Below are positions 12,383-24,368 of a stretch of DNA of 64,000 bases, one piece after another. Origin of the DNA: Dipetalonema caudispina (Eukaryota > Nematoda > Chromadorea > Rhabditida > Onchocercidae); assembly GCA_013365325.1 (NCBI GenBank), contig JABVXV010000185.1:2501-66500 (forward strand), in the 5' to 3' direction. The notes below the pieces were generated by a model, which made no database searches, had not been told where the DNA came from, and was given only the letters and a program-made list of their open reading frames with translations. Within the stretch, counting starts at the first letter, position 1. Each line of letters begins with the position of its first letter. The position numbers and the translations under genes were made by a program.

Positions 12383-15289
12383 GTGGATAAAATACCACGC
12401 CATAAATGAAGTTGTCGTGTAACAGTACGATTAGTACATCCAGCATAAATGGGTACAGGTGGCCGATATCATGAAACCAGAACTGCAGCCCTGAAAACAA
12501 TTATTTATTAAAAATTCAATTTTGTAAAGTTATCATCCTTTATCATTAAATGATTCATCATTTGTTACTATCTTCAGTTTTAACAAACTTAAATTTTAAT
12601 TTCAAATACAGCCATGAAATTATTGAATTTTGTTTTCCCTTTTTTCTTTTTTTTTTACGACAAAATGACCATTGCAACAAAAAAGTTTTCCCAATAAATT
12701 CATTCGTAATCATATAAATTTACAAATAAATGATTGATGTTAATGTGGACAATGTAAGAAAGATCCTAAATTATTTGAAATAATTTGATCAGATAGATCA
12801 AAAGATTAATTAATTGAACAACCAGTTAGATTAAACAATTGATATCATAAGCATCTTTCTTCCGGATTGCTTCGATCATTTCAATCATATAGCTAGCTTT
12901 ATCTAACCTTTTACTAATAATAACATAAATGACAGCTACAGCCTGACATGATTGTACAGCAGAATTTGCAGCAATTGCAATAGTTTGAACATAATCGATT
13001 GATCATAGCGTTAGATGTATTAGTTCCTCCGAAGTTTTCATATAAAAAATTGTCAGTTCTCCTTGTTTACAAAAAATAAAAATTAAAATTTGCCATAAAT
13101 TAGTGGTAGACAGCATATTGCAAATACATATTTAACCTACAAAAATTTTATTATTTAATTTGAAAAATGAAATTTAAATACTTAAAAAAAAATGAGACCT
13201 AATGCATCGTTAATAATGCTTTAATTGGCTGTATCACCATTTAACATCACACAATTAGCACCATCCAAAATAGCATTTGCTACATCGCTACCTAAATAAA
13301 TTTCATATTTTAAACTTTATTAATTACTATCCTGTTCATACATAAATTTATCACTAATGATAATTAACATTTAATTTATTGAATTTTAGCCAATACAGCG
13401 AAGTTGCAAAACAGCTGAAACATGAAATGATAATCAAAGAAATTATTTCTTGAAATAATATTTTATACTCTGATTTTGCTGTATGATAAAAAGTTTCATC
13501 GTATATAACTCTCAATGATTGGATAGAGAAGAAACAATAAAATATTTGCAAAAGCCAAAATAGCATCAAAAAAGAAAATACTCATCTATTATCACTGAAA
13601 CTTCTTCCTGAATCTTGTTAGAAACGATTACATTTAAGATTTCTGCTTAGCAAATTGAGATCTACTGCAAACTGAAAATGTCTACAATCAGTATCAGGAT
13701 CAAATCTTTCTCACAGTAATACCCTATCACAATCAGAATTCAAAAATTCACTGTATTTATTTGACTTTTTTTCAATCAATTATCATCACTTCTTCAACCA
13801 TTTGCAAGAAAAATGCTTCGATGGTCAGGTGAATGCAAAAAAAAAAAAAAAAATGCTTTCCAGGAATTTATCAGAAATTAAGGAATTCATTTTTCTATGC
13901 TACTGAAATAAATAAGCTTATGCTAGCAGAAATATTTTGATTGTTATGATTTCTATTTTAATTAATAAAAACTTCTTCAATCCTAATTCTAATAATCTAA
14001 AATTTACAGATTCAAAAGTGTTAATTAGTTTTCCAATAATTTAATGAAATTATAAATTCCTTAAGAGTAATATTTTAAGCAATTACAAACTTTAAATCTT
14101 TCAAACTACAATTCTTTATGCTGAATGATATTCTTTCATTTGAATGTTTTGTTTGGTGAATTTATATAAGATGCATTTATTTATTTCCTAAATTACGTGA
14201 GAAAGGATATTGAATTTTCCAAAGAAATGTCAAAGATAGAACTTGAAAATGATTCGAAATATTTGAGATTAATGACTGAGAACAAAATTGTATCGTTGTT
14301 TCTGTTATCAGGATGAAAATTCTTTTAATTATTTCAAACTTACGGTTTTGATAATTCCGGATCCAAATTTCTGGACCTTTGGTATCTAAAACAATTGCAA
14401 CATTAACATTTTTGCATCTTCACACTTCTTTGATATTTCGAAGTGTTTGCGCATGAAAGTAAAACATTGAAAAGCTACTAATTTAATTTATCATAAATTT
14501 TGTTATGTAATTTTCTGATTCTTCAATTTAGCTTACAGGGAAAAGTCATATAATTGAATTTTATTTCAGTCTATACTTGTATTCTGTTCTTGCAAATCTA
14601 GAATTGATTCAAATAACAAAATTTCACGTTAAAATATAAATCAGGCCAAATAATTGAAAATTTCATGAATCATTTTTCGGACTGCAACTGGAACCTTAAT
14701 CAGACTTTAGTATTCTGTAACCATTAAATCTATTGCACTGATAACAAGTGATTATGTCGATCCAGTAGTTCACAACATCTTTGTGATATCTTGTTATCTT
14801 GAATTTGTTCGTTTCAAATTTCATTTACCATCCATTGTTAATTCGACATGCTCAACTGTTGAGGATGATGTAATTAATCGTAGCAAACGTAAGAAACTTT
14901 ACAAAAAAAGACAAACTAATCGATCAATCAATCAATCAATCAATCAATCAACAAACTCAAAAAATCTTTTAATGAAAGGTGTTAAAACTGTGAGAAAAAA
15001 AAAATGAATGAATAAAAATAATCTATTATCACGAAAACCTCATGAATGCTGTGATTAAAATTGAGACAGATAATATTCATTCCTTTAGCAATCATTTCTT
15101 GTAATTCTTGTAACTATGATACAAAATTTTCAATCAAAAAGAAATTTTTTTTTTATCAAATTTCAATTTAAGAAAATTAATTGTAATATTGTAATAAAGC
15201 AAACTAATTGTGCAAATGATGGAAATTTTGCGATGTAATGTTGATTGTTCGGATATATCCAAATGACATAAATGTTCCAATTGAGTTGA
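12383..15289 (-). pseudogene. Pyruvate kinase pseudogene (decayed, intron-containing)
   Basis: On the minus strand, pieces in pyruvate kinase order are visible. They are TQLEHLCHLDIS...RKISIICTI (15200-15289), VAVRKMIHEIFNYLA (14644-14688), NVAIVLDTKGPEI (14357-14439), NVIVSNKIQEE (13581-13640), a probable VFATSLYWLKF remnant (13381-13418), SDVANAILDGANCVMLNGDT (13221-13290), TIAIAANSAVQSCQAVAVI (12841-13000) and YRPPVPIYAGCTNRTVTRQL continuing to HLWRGIL (12383-12490). These correspond to the N-terminal RKTGIICTIGP strand, LDTKGPEI, the SKIEN lysine loop, DVANAVLDGAD and the C-terminal RQ-HL-RGI region. Damage includes TGA before YRP, TAA after GDTAN, TAA inside KEV-R, loss of the IGP turn and missing segments. 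Spacing suggests the original introns were kept, so this is a duplicated or relocated gene copy, not a retrocopy. A working copy presumably exists elsewhere. Confidence 0.8.
14924..14950. repeat. (ATCA)n microsatellite
   Basis: This is about six ATCA units within the pyruvate kinase relic region, lying between its recognisable N-terminal pieces. Confidence 0.85.
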
Positions 15290-17173
15290 AATTATCAATG
15301 GTATATACCACTGAAATGTTGTAATTAGTAATATTTACTTCAAAAAATGAAAAGAAATTTTATTGTATTTAAAGCTTAGAACAGCACTTTAAAATGCTAA
15401 TATCAATCCATCAATACATTATCATCTTATCATTTATGTAATAAATGATAAGATGAAAAAAAAAGAAAAAAAAAAAGTAAAAAAAAATAACTGATATTAT
15501 GAGTGCAACAAAAAAGAAAACAAAACAAAAAAAAAAAAAAAAAAAAAAAAAACAAACATACTCATTATTGAAATTTTCTAAATTTTGATATCATTATCCG
15601 TCTTCAATATTGCTTATTATGAAATTATTACAAATTGAATAACCAAATAGCAAAATTGGCGCAATTTATTCCGCTTGCGATCGGGGAAGAAAAAAAAAAA
15701 AAACGATGTCTATTTGAAATATCAAAATATTTTACAACTAGCCATCCATCATCTTCATATTAAATGATATTTGTTCATAAAGCATTCCATTTTCTATTCC
15801 AATCTATTATTTTACTTTTTTTTTTTTAAAACATTTTTCTCATTTTGTTCATTTATATATTGAATAATTTGAAATTATTTCGCTAACAAAAAGATCGAAA
15901 AAATTTTGGATGAAAATTTCAAATGAAAGTTTGCATGTTATTAATCCAATTAGATCAGTTCTTATCAAAATGTATTAATCTGTAGATTTGATAGTGATTG
16001 ATGTAATTAAATTTTCGAATGCAATAAATTTGAAATGATAAAGTTAATGAATTTATAGTTATTATTGAGTGTTTTTATTTTTTTTTTCACTGATAGTATT
16101 ATTTATTGCTACTAATGGTTTAAAAAAAAAAAAGAAAAAAAAAAAGAACCATAGATTGATAATATAAAATTGAATTCCAAATTGTTTTCATAGTAGGAAG
16201 CCCAATCAAGCTTTTAATTTCAGCACAATAATTTTGAGAAATTTGCAAGAAATGATATGAAATAAAAACTATTCATTAAATATTTTATTTTATTTTTTTA
16301 ATCAATTAATTATTTTGCCAAATAATCTAAAACTAATTGTCATATTATTATCCACTTAAAATTTAACTTATTCTTTCTTTCAACAATTTATTTTATGATT
16401 TGATTTTGGTGAGAAAAAATTATATCTATTTGGTATCTAAAAAATCTTCTTTTTTTTCAAAAAAAAACACTTCTTTTAATTTAGTTTTTATTATAATTTG
16501 ATTTTTTTTTTTTGATTTTATGATTTAATTTTTTTTTTTTTTTGAAGAACATATTTATTTTAGAATTTTATTAAAAAATTTATAAATAATATCATTCCTA
16601 TTTTCGCATCTTATTTAGAGATTTGGTCTATTTTGAAAAGAAAGTTCTCAATTTTCAACTAATTAATTAATTGTATATTAAATAGCCATTTCGAGTTCGT
16701 GTTAATTCTGCTATGAGATGGAATTACTTCATAGCGAGCCCGCATTAAATGAAACCTTTCTCTTTCATTGTTCAGAGTAGTCATAGTAACGTTGATAGAG
16801 CATAGTGTTGGGGATTGAGAAAATAATGTAGAGATTATAGATGTGTAATGGAGGCAGTGATTGAGAGGAAATGTGAAGAGTTGAGATGCAAAAGAAAGAA
16901 AGTGATTTGGCGGGAGTTAGATATTCGATGTGTTTATGCGCATTTGGTGTTGTACAAAGGTTACCTGATTGTGAATTCCGATTTTTCCCACATTTAGACA
17001 CGTCGGCTTCACGTAGTAGCGTGTTTTACGTACAAAAATATAAAATCATATCCGGGAAAGAAGTGCTTTAATATGTTTCTCACACTTGGGAGATCTAAAT
17101 GTAGCATAGAAGATAGAGATGAAAAGTTATTTTCCTTAACAATACAATCAATTCTTTTGTTGTTTAATTTCCA
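15290..17173. other. Non-coding flank between the pyruvate kinase relic and the ZYG-12-like gene
   Basis: Up to about 16600 this is AT-rich with many A/T homopolymers (for example 15530-15552). From about 16680 the composition becomes more balanced and homopolymer-free, as expected for the promoter side of the next gene. Small overlapping frames at 16765-17212 on both strands show no domain and are not called. Confidence 0.5.
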
Positions 17174-17202
17174 GATAATATATTGGTGATAGAAGAAAAG
17201 AA
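17163..17202 (+). promoter_or_regulatory. Probable trans-splice acceptor and leader of the ZYG-12-like gene
   Basis: TTTAATTTCCAG ends at 17174, 28 nt before the ATG at 17203, with no in-frame coding upstream. This is the usual geometry of a spliced-leader site in nematodes. It is inferred from sequence only. Confidence 0.4.
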
Positions 17203-20200
17203 ATGAATGCATGTTTGGATGATCTTATCACATGGGTATGTTACCCGTTCTTTTTTTTTTTTTTTCTCTCACTAAAATTCAGTTATACTCAAAGTTAATT
17301 GAAAGAAAATCAAAATGTATTGTTGGGAAATTTGATGTGAGCAATACTCAACTGGAAAATAGGAGAACATTTTGTTGTATTGAAGAATAGCTCAGCATTT
17401 TTCTATGCTATCAGAAACTCTTAAAAAAAAATGTTGCACGCATTAGGTCGATCAAACGAAATTGGATAGGTTGGAATAGCATAATTTCCTAACAGAAAAA
17501 TTAGCAGCTCGCCTTTATCATTCAAAAAAATGACAAATAAACGCAAAACATTAATCGCTCGAATTCCGTTAAAAAATTCCATGTTTATTCATGTATAACA
17601 TTACTCTGAGCAAGAAGTTTTCATCTAATTACTGTTTCTTTGGTTGGATTTTTAACAGCTTATAGAAAATTATAAAATGCGAAGTATATATCAAAAGTTA
17701 TCTTTTTGGATCAAAAAATAATGTTATCGTTTAATCCGGTCATCGAATATGAGCTGTTTATCTAATCGTTCAGTTCAAACTTTAACTTTCATTTAAAGAT
17801 GAATTCATTGAATGATGCGGAAGAAGTAACGTTGGTTGATTTTTTTTTGGGTCGAATTATCGCGGAAGCATTGTATAAAATGTTCGTTCTTTTATCATCA
17901 AATCTTTCATGAGCATTTTTTGCAATTTTTAGCTCAAATTTGAATAAATCATTTGGTCTTTGTCGCTTTTATTTTACAGAATTAAATTCCACATTTCTTG
18001 TGAGAGGCAACTGATAATGATGATTTCCGGAGTATCTTGGAGGGAAATCATGGATCTAATATAACATCTGAAAAACGGGTGGTCAACTTTTTTTTACGTA
18101 CTGTGGGTTATATGGATTTTTTCGGTCTTAGCCATATAGTCTCCTCTGAGAAACGTTCCACGACAGAGAAATTTCCGGTCAGATCAATAAGATTTATCAT
18201 AAGAAACATTACAAGCGTAAAGTCACTACCAGCTGTACTTTTCATGGGTCTGTAAGAGAACAGAAAGTTGATCTTATCAAGTACGATTGATCCATTCAGC
18301 CTTTTCGCTAAATTTTTGTCGTTTGGCAATTGGATTTTTTATTTGTAATTTATCAAAAAATAAAAAGTGGTAGCACTATTTTAGAAGAAAGTTTTCGCAA
18401 TAATCATAATGTTAGTTTTTACAGCGATCCGTTATTTTTTAATGATAATTGGCTGAGCAAAATAGCATGTTACGATCAAATGGCCAATTGGAGGTTGAAA
18501 GCAAATAATTTACGCAAAATTTATCGTCGACTGTCGGAATACTACACAGATCAGTTAGGAGCGGAGTTGACACCAGAATGGCTTATTGACACTTCACGGA
18601 TAGGTAAGGTTAGGAGATTCTTTACAGGTTATTTTTTGGTGTAGCAAATGCTTATTAATTTGGTTTGGTTGCTCACTAGCAATAGTTATAACTCGATAGT
18701 ACTGTTCTCCTGAAGTTTTAATAACATTTAATAACCTCTTAGCATAGCTTTTGCTATACCAAAATCGGGACTTGCATTTTTCATCTTGGGAAGAAATAGA
18801 TTGCGAAAATGCGAAATGAAACGATTAGAAGCATTGCAATTATTTACAAGTATTAAAATAAAAATATTACAGCGGAACATGATGACTCGGAACAGTTGTG
18901 CCGATTGTTGCAACTTGTCCTTGGAGCTGCACTCCTTTGTGCAAACAATGAAAGTAATGTTTGGTGTATTTATAGAACAATGAAATTTGTTTTAATTTGA
19001 ATATTAACGTTGGAGGAAAAGAGAATTTTTAAAGAATTTCATTAGTTACGTCATTTCGAGCTTTTGATTGCTCAAATTCGGAGTTTTATTTCAGAGTTCA
19101 TACGTCTTTTATTGGATCAGAGTGAATCTGTGCAAAGGACAGCGGTAAATATTATGAAAGAAATCAAAAAAATAGTGCCGGAACCATCAGAAGAAAAAAC
19201 CAAAGTAGCTGAGACATCGGTAATTTTTTTAACCAACCTTTCACTTCTCGCGTACTTCATTTTTCAACATCCGTACTTGGGAATATAAGCAAGGATTGTA
19301 AAGGAAATAAATTTCGTAAAGTCATTCTTCTAGAGCTCTGAATCGATAGAATCGAAGGAACAAGTGGTAAATTTGAAGATTAAGGTGGAGAGCTTGAAGC
19401 AGGAATGCACGCAGCTTAACGAAAAGGTTTTCTTCTACCTGTATATGTGATATCCAACTGGAGAAATAGAGAAATATATATATATATATATATATATATA
19501 TCCACATACTTATTTAGGGTTTTTGTTTTCTGCGATCAGATTAAGGCTTGAGTTTAGCATAAAATGCTTTACTCAAATATTGGAATGAGATTTTGGTATT
19601 ATAAGAAGATTTCCAAATTAAAAAATCGAAATGTTGCCGATTAATACTGAAGGGATTAATTTAGCTGAAAGAAGCATGTACGGAAAAGGAAGCACTGTCT
19701 AGTGACAATGAGAGTTTGCGACTTCGCGTTGATGAACTAAGCGAAGGATCTGTTGAAATAGAGTCGTTACGGAAACAGATTCGTTCATTGCGTTCCGTTC
19801 GTGAAAGCACTCAGGATGCACTTTACAAGTGATGGCTTTTTATTTTGCGAAAACTTCAGATGTATTAGGCATTAACTAATAGTATTTTGACTTAAACCAT
19901 AAACAACGTTATAGCTTTTTTTAAAAATATTTGATGCATTTGCAGGGCTGAAGCTGAACGAGATCATCTGAAAAAAACAAATCTACAGTTACTTGATGAA
20001 AATGCGGAATTGCGAACGAAGGTTTGTTTTAATCGATTAGAACCACTTGTTAATAAGCTCAAAATATTTCTAATTCTCGTGTCATTTGATCCTAATTGAA
20101 ATTTTCTTCTTAGATCCAAGATATGGAACCATTAGAGGCGGAATTCAAGCGATTAAAGGATGAACTTGAAGAACATCGACTTCTAGCTCAAAAATATGAA

Positions 20201-23200
20201 AAGCTTGACGCGCAAATCATTAATTACAAAGCTAAATTGAGTAAATTTCCATTTTCTTTAAAGAGAAGGTTAAATCTGTGACAAATTGGACTGAGAATGT
20301 TATGCGAAAAATATTAGAGACACCGTTTTTGTAAAATGAATTTCGTGTTATTCGTGGTTTATCTGTTTAGTTTGTTTCTTTCGTTAATCTTGTTTTCTTA
20401 GTATTTCAACTTTTCGATATCCAAGGTTATCTTGAGATCCTATTTGAAGTTTTCGAGAGTTTTGCACAGTATATTTCAACTTTGCTCAATCTATATTAGT
20501 TTTACTACGTCATGATGAATTTATAAAGGAGAATTTGATATATAGAAAAATCGAGTTGCGTTATATGCTTCAATCATCAGAAAGAAAAAGGGTGGAGTTG
20601 CTGATAGGAAGGACGAACAAAGGAATGTCATTAGTAGTTGATTTCTCTTCTAGAAGAGTGGAAGGCACAGAAGATTGAAGTGAAAGTACTGGAAGATAAA
20701 GTGGCCACATACATGAAAAGTGTCATAGCGCTCGAAGATGAACAGCGTAAAAATGGTGTGTTGAAGACGCAAATTGAATCACTGCGATTGGAGAATTCGG
20801 ATTTGGGAACAAGACTGAACGACGAAATTAGACGAGCTGATAAGGTTAAAATTAATTTACTATCTTACTCGTTTTAACATGAAGTGATGAACTGATCCGC
20901 ATATGACAGTTTAACTATGATAAGTTTGATTCCTTCGCACTTCATCATTGTTAAATGGGTTTATCCTGAATAGCTCATCATTTCAGGCTGAATTCGAATG
21001 CAAACAGTTAAATGAACGAATTGATGAGATTGAAAAGCAAAAAGAATATCTTCGTCAAGAACGACATGAACTTAATGAACAACTTCTTTTACATGGTGAG
21101 TGAAAGAAATATTCGTACAATTAAGTCTTCTTATACATCGGAAATGGCAACCAATTCCCGAATTATTTCATAAAAACTTTCAGAAAATGGCAGCAATGCT
21201 CCATCACTGCACGATGAAACAATTGACGCAAATTCGACTGCCCTTTTGAGGTTATTTTTAGAAGAAAAAATGGGATAGACATCTTGTGGTTGTAGTTAGT
21301 ATTTGACTAAAATAAGTATGGCTTAGTGTTTATGTGTGTATATTATTAGTAAAAAGTTCACTTATCGCGAGAAGGTTCGCTAAGTTTCTTCACTTTTCCT
21401 TCGTTTCTCAAAAAATAGAACTTTTTTTCCAGAGAACGAATCATTCGGTTGGAAACGGAAAAAGAACGCTTGCTAGCTGAAAATATGATGGATGATGAAA
21501 AGCTGGGTTTGAAGGAGGAACTTAGTTCACTGACTGTTCAGAAGAGAAATTTGGAAACGGAACTCAAATTGGCGCAAAATAAAGCGGATGAGTTGGGAAA
21601 ACGGTTAACATTCATTTCTAACTCCCAAAATTTTCCTTAAAGCATTTTTCATTTTTCTTTTCGACGGAGATTTACTTGTCACTGTATTGAATTGTCATTT
21701 TATGCAAGAAATAGAAGTGCATGAAAGATTTCGCAAATCAGTGGATTTCAACTGGAAATGATAATCATTGCTTATCGATGATTTCCTTTTTTTATTCACT
21801 TAATTAGGTGGCAATGTTTCGAATGCACCAATTTCTCAGTAGCATATATCTGTTTTCAAGACTGAAAGAACTGGATGCCATAATTGAATCCGGTAACTTT
21901 GTGAACAGTGATCGGTTGACAGAAGAACAGACAGCAAATGAACGGATGGCTATTCAAATAGCACAGCTTGAAGCTAGACTGGAACAAGCTACGCATGATC
22001 TGGAACAGCATGTCGCTGATAAGAAAGTGTTAAGTGGTTAGAGTTTTTTTTTTTTTTTTTTTTTTGTAGGAAACATGAAAAACATTGTTTGGTACTACAT
22101 CTAATTTATTTAAAGTCGAAATTTGAGGGACAGCTTTCGTTTTCATTTCACTTTCAGTTTGGCTTTTTTAGAGTTAAAATAAATGAGTGAGTATGCTTAT
22201 ATCTCATTTTTTATCACTTTTAGAAGAATTAACGTCAACAAAACAGCAAGTGAAGAATGAGAAGGATAGGTTGACGCATTATATGGAAAAAGCACGCCGT
22301 ATGATTGAAGACTTGGAAGAGCAGAATCGGGCTGTTGAAGGTGGTGCACTGAGCAGGCATGAATTTGATTCAATTCGTCGTGAAAGAGATGCATATAAGC
22401 AAAATGTAATTCTTTCCATGTTAAACAATTATTGCATTTGTAAGGAAAATAAATGACTCGTGTCTACATATGAAGTGGAAATAACGAAAGTTGGTAAAGA
22501 TCTAAACTGTTAAACATCATAGTCATTTTCCGCTCGCTCATTTCATCTCCTAATTGTTGCAAATTATGATATCACTAAGCTTTATTTCAGAATAGAAAAA
22601 AATGCGGAAAGTCGTTTTTATGAGAATTTTGAATATAATTTTGCAGATTGAAACACTGAAAGAAAGCCATGAACGTAGCCGTACGATGCAGGAAGAGGAG
22701 CAGCGATTGTTTACAACTCATGCTTATTACATGGTACACTGTGCCTTTGATGATAAGCATTGATGCCCTCTCTAGAACTTATCTGTTTTGTAAAATTTAA
22801 CATCATTGAGTACTCTTGATAGTCGATTTATAATACGCCGTTTTTTTAGTTTAGATTAAAAACTAAACTTGAACGTTAGGAACCATTACGATAGCTTTAA
22901 ATTACAGAAAATGGAAAAGTGTGTTAAAATAATAGAAAAATTATTTCATACTATGATGGTCGGGAAAATTACTTTGATAAACTGATCGGGAAGGTGACTT
23001 CAAACTGCACTATGAAAAACATTCTAGAACTATATCGGTCGGGAAATTAATCTATATTAATCGGAACGACCGGTCCAAAATTCTGCTTGAAACTTTATCG
23101 GCCAAAAAACTAATCTCATACTAAATTGGTCGAAAACTTAGTTGTTATTGTTTCACCTTACTTTTCCATCTTTTTCAGTTTCTATCTTTCCTACTCTTTT

Positions 23201-24172
23201 CATTTTTGTATTTAATCTAATACAAAATCGTTTTCAAAATCATTCATAAAGATTGGTTTTCAGATGATGCAACTGCAGCAACAAAATTCTTCAATTAAGG
23301 AACATTCTGATGAGAAAAGCTTCTTGACACGACAACGGCAATGTAGTAACTTCAATATTATGAGGTGATATCCTATCCGCTCTTTCCTTTTTTGCTAAGA
23401 AATTCCGATCTGTTACAGTGGATTATGAGGAACAATTGGCTATTAGGCTATTCACTACAAACTGTTATCCGGCATTCCTTCATGTCTTCCTGATCATTTG
23501 TTGATGATTCGTTGTCAGCTTTATTGACAATGATTGCTGACCAGTATTTCTGATTTATTGCTGGTTTTGAAGATTCCTTTTCAAACATCTGTGTAAAAAG
23601 CAGAATGGAATTAAAAACTGTCTGCTGACTGAATGAAATAGCCAAATAGATAGTTTGATGGATGGAATGGTTTTCAGTTACTCTATTTTCTGGAAAAATG
23701 TTCTTTGAATGAGCTCCTTTTGAAGTATAATTTTTCTTATTGGCAGAACTTTTAAGTAATGCCGGATAGTTTAGACAACAAAAGCATGCATCTTAAATGA
23801 TTACCTTTGCGCATCCTAATTGCTGTTAACGGTTGCATATTCAGTAGTTAACTATGCATGTATTAATTTTAATCATCAAACACTGGATTACTATTGTTTT
23901 AATCGTTTGCCTTTATATCTCGCCGTGGATGCTCACAGAAATTTTCTGTATTTTACGTTTCGTGCTTTCCTCTGTTAATTTCCAAGGCATTTTTTGGAGA
24001 AGGATGGGTTGAAGAAACTTTTGACTTTAATAATCATTTTATCATATTTACGATGTTTGTTTTCAGTTTGCTGGCTGCAGCATTATGCTTGATGCTTGCT
24101 TTTGCCTTCTTTTCGAAGAATTCTCCGTCACTTTATAGTGAAGTTTCGTTCACCGGTGTACCGCCTACTTGA
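17203..24172 (+). CDS. zyg-12: Hook-family protein, ZYG-12 orthologue with KASH-like C-terminus
   Basis: Eighteen exons total 2151 nt (716 aa): 17203-17235, 17799-17881, 18425-18603, 18873-18953, 19095-19219, 19334-19426, 19665-19828, 19946-20021, 20114-20240, 20654-20844, 20987-21095, 21184-21250, 21433-21603, 21861-22036, 22224-22405, 22647-22733, 23264-23364, 24067-24172. Residues 1 to about 150 form the Hook microtubule-binding/dynein-adaptor head (LDDLITW, YKIDPLFF, NWRLKANNL, IAEHDDSEQLCRLLQLVLG). Residues from about 160 to 650 are heptad-rich coiled coil. The last exon gives a hydrophobic segment, about 682-697, then a 19-residue tail ending G-V-P-P-T, like the luminal KASH peptides that bind SUN proteins. 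In C. elegans ZYG-12 ties centrosomes to the nuclear envelope by recruiting dynein and binding SUN-1. The same job is inferred here. The very short first exon is supported by the Hook start and by phase. Confidence 0.88.
19471..19501. repeat. (TA)n microsatellite in intron 6 of the ZYG-12-like gene
   Basis: This is a pure alternating TA run of about 15 units between the exons ending 19426 and starting 19665. Confidence 0.9.
22922..23140. repeat. Degenerate roughly 30-bp repeat in intron 16 of the ZYG-12-like gene
   Basis: A TATCGGTCGGGAAA-like core recurs about six times at 22955, 22983, 23033, 23058, 23094 and 23124, with spacings near 26-49 bp and individual substitutions. Its CG-rich core contrasts with the AT-rich intron. 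It looks like an old minisatellite or a decayed mobile-element end. I cannot name the family. Confidence 0.5.
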
Positions 24173-24307
24173 AACATTTCCTGTAATAATAGAACATATT
24201 ATTTTCTTTCACTTCAGAAAAAAAAAAAAAAAAAAGCTGAACAGGTAATAGTATACGTTTACATAAACTATAAATTTTTACTCACCGTTTTGTCATCTTC
24301 ATCTCAG

Positions 24308-24368
24308 TTCGCTGTTAAAGGGAGCTTCAAAAGTTGTAAAGGAGTTCGGAAGATTCCATTTTAGATGA
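24308..24368 (+). other. Possible alternative terminal exon of the ZYG-12-like gene lacking the membrane segment
   Basis: A good acceptor (CATCTCAG, ending 24307) is followed by 61 nt that, joined to exon 17 in the same phase as exon 18, read S-S-L-L-K-G-A-S-K-V-V-K-E-F-G-R-F-H-F-R and stop (TGA 24366-24368). Using it instead of exon 18 would give a soluble form without the membrane and KASH-like tail. C. elegans zyg-12 does make such a form. A further short candidate, from AG at 24393-24394 to a GTAAGT at 24421, is also in phase. Without transcripts this is conjecture. Confidence 0.3.

Noticed and set aside
17641..17700. Possible extra exon of the ZYG-12-like gene after the AACAG acceptor at 17658
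   Set aside because: It reads LIENYKMR but its only nearby donor leaves a phase that puts a stop in the next exon, and Hook alignment does not need it.
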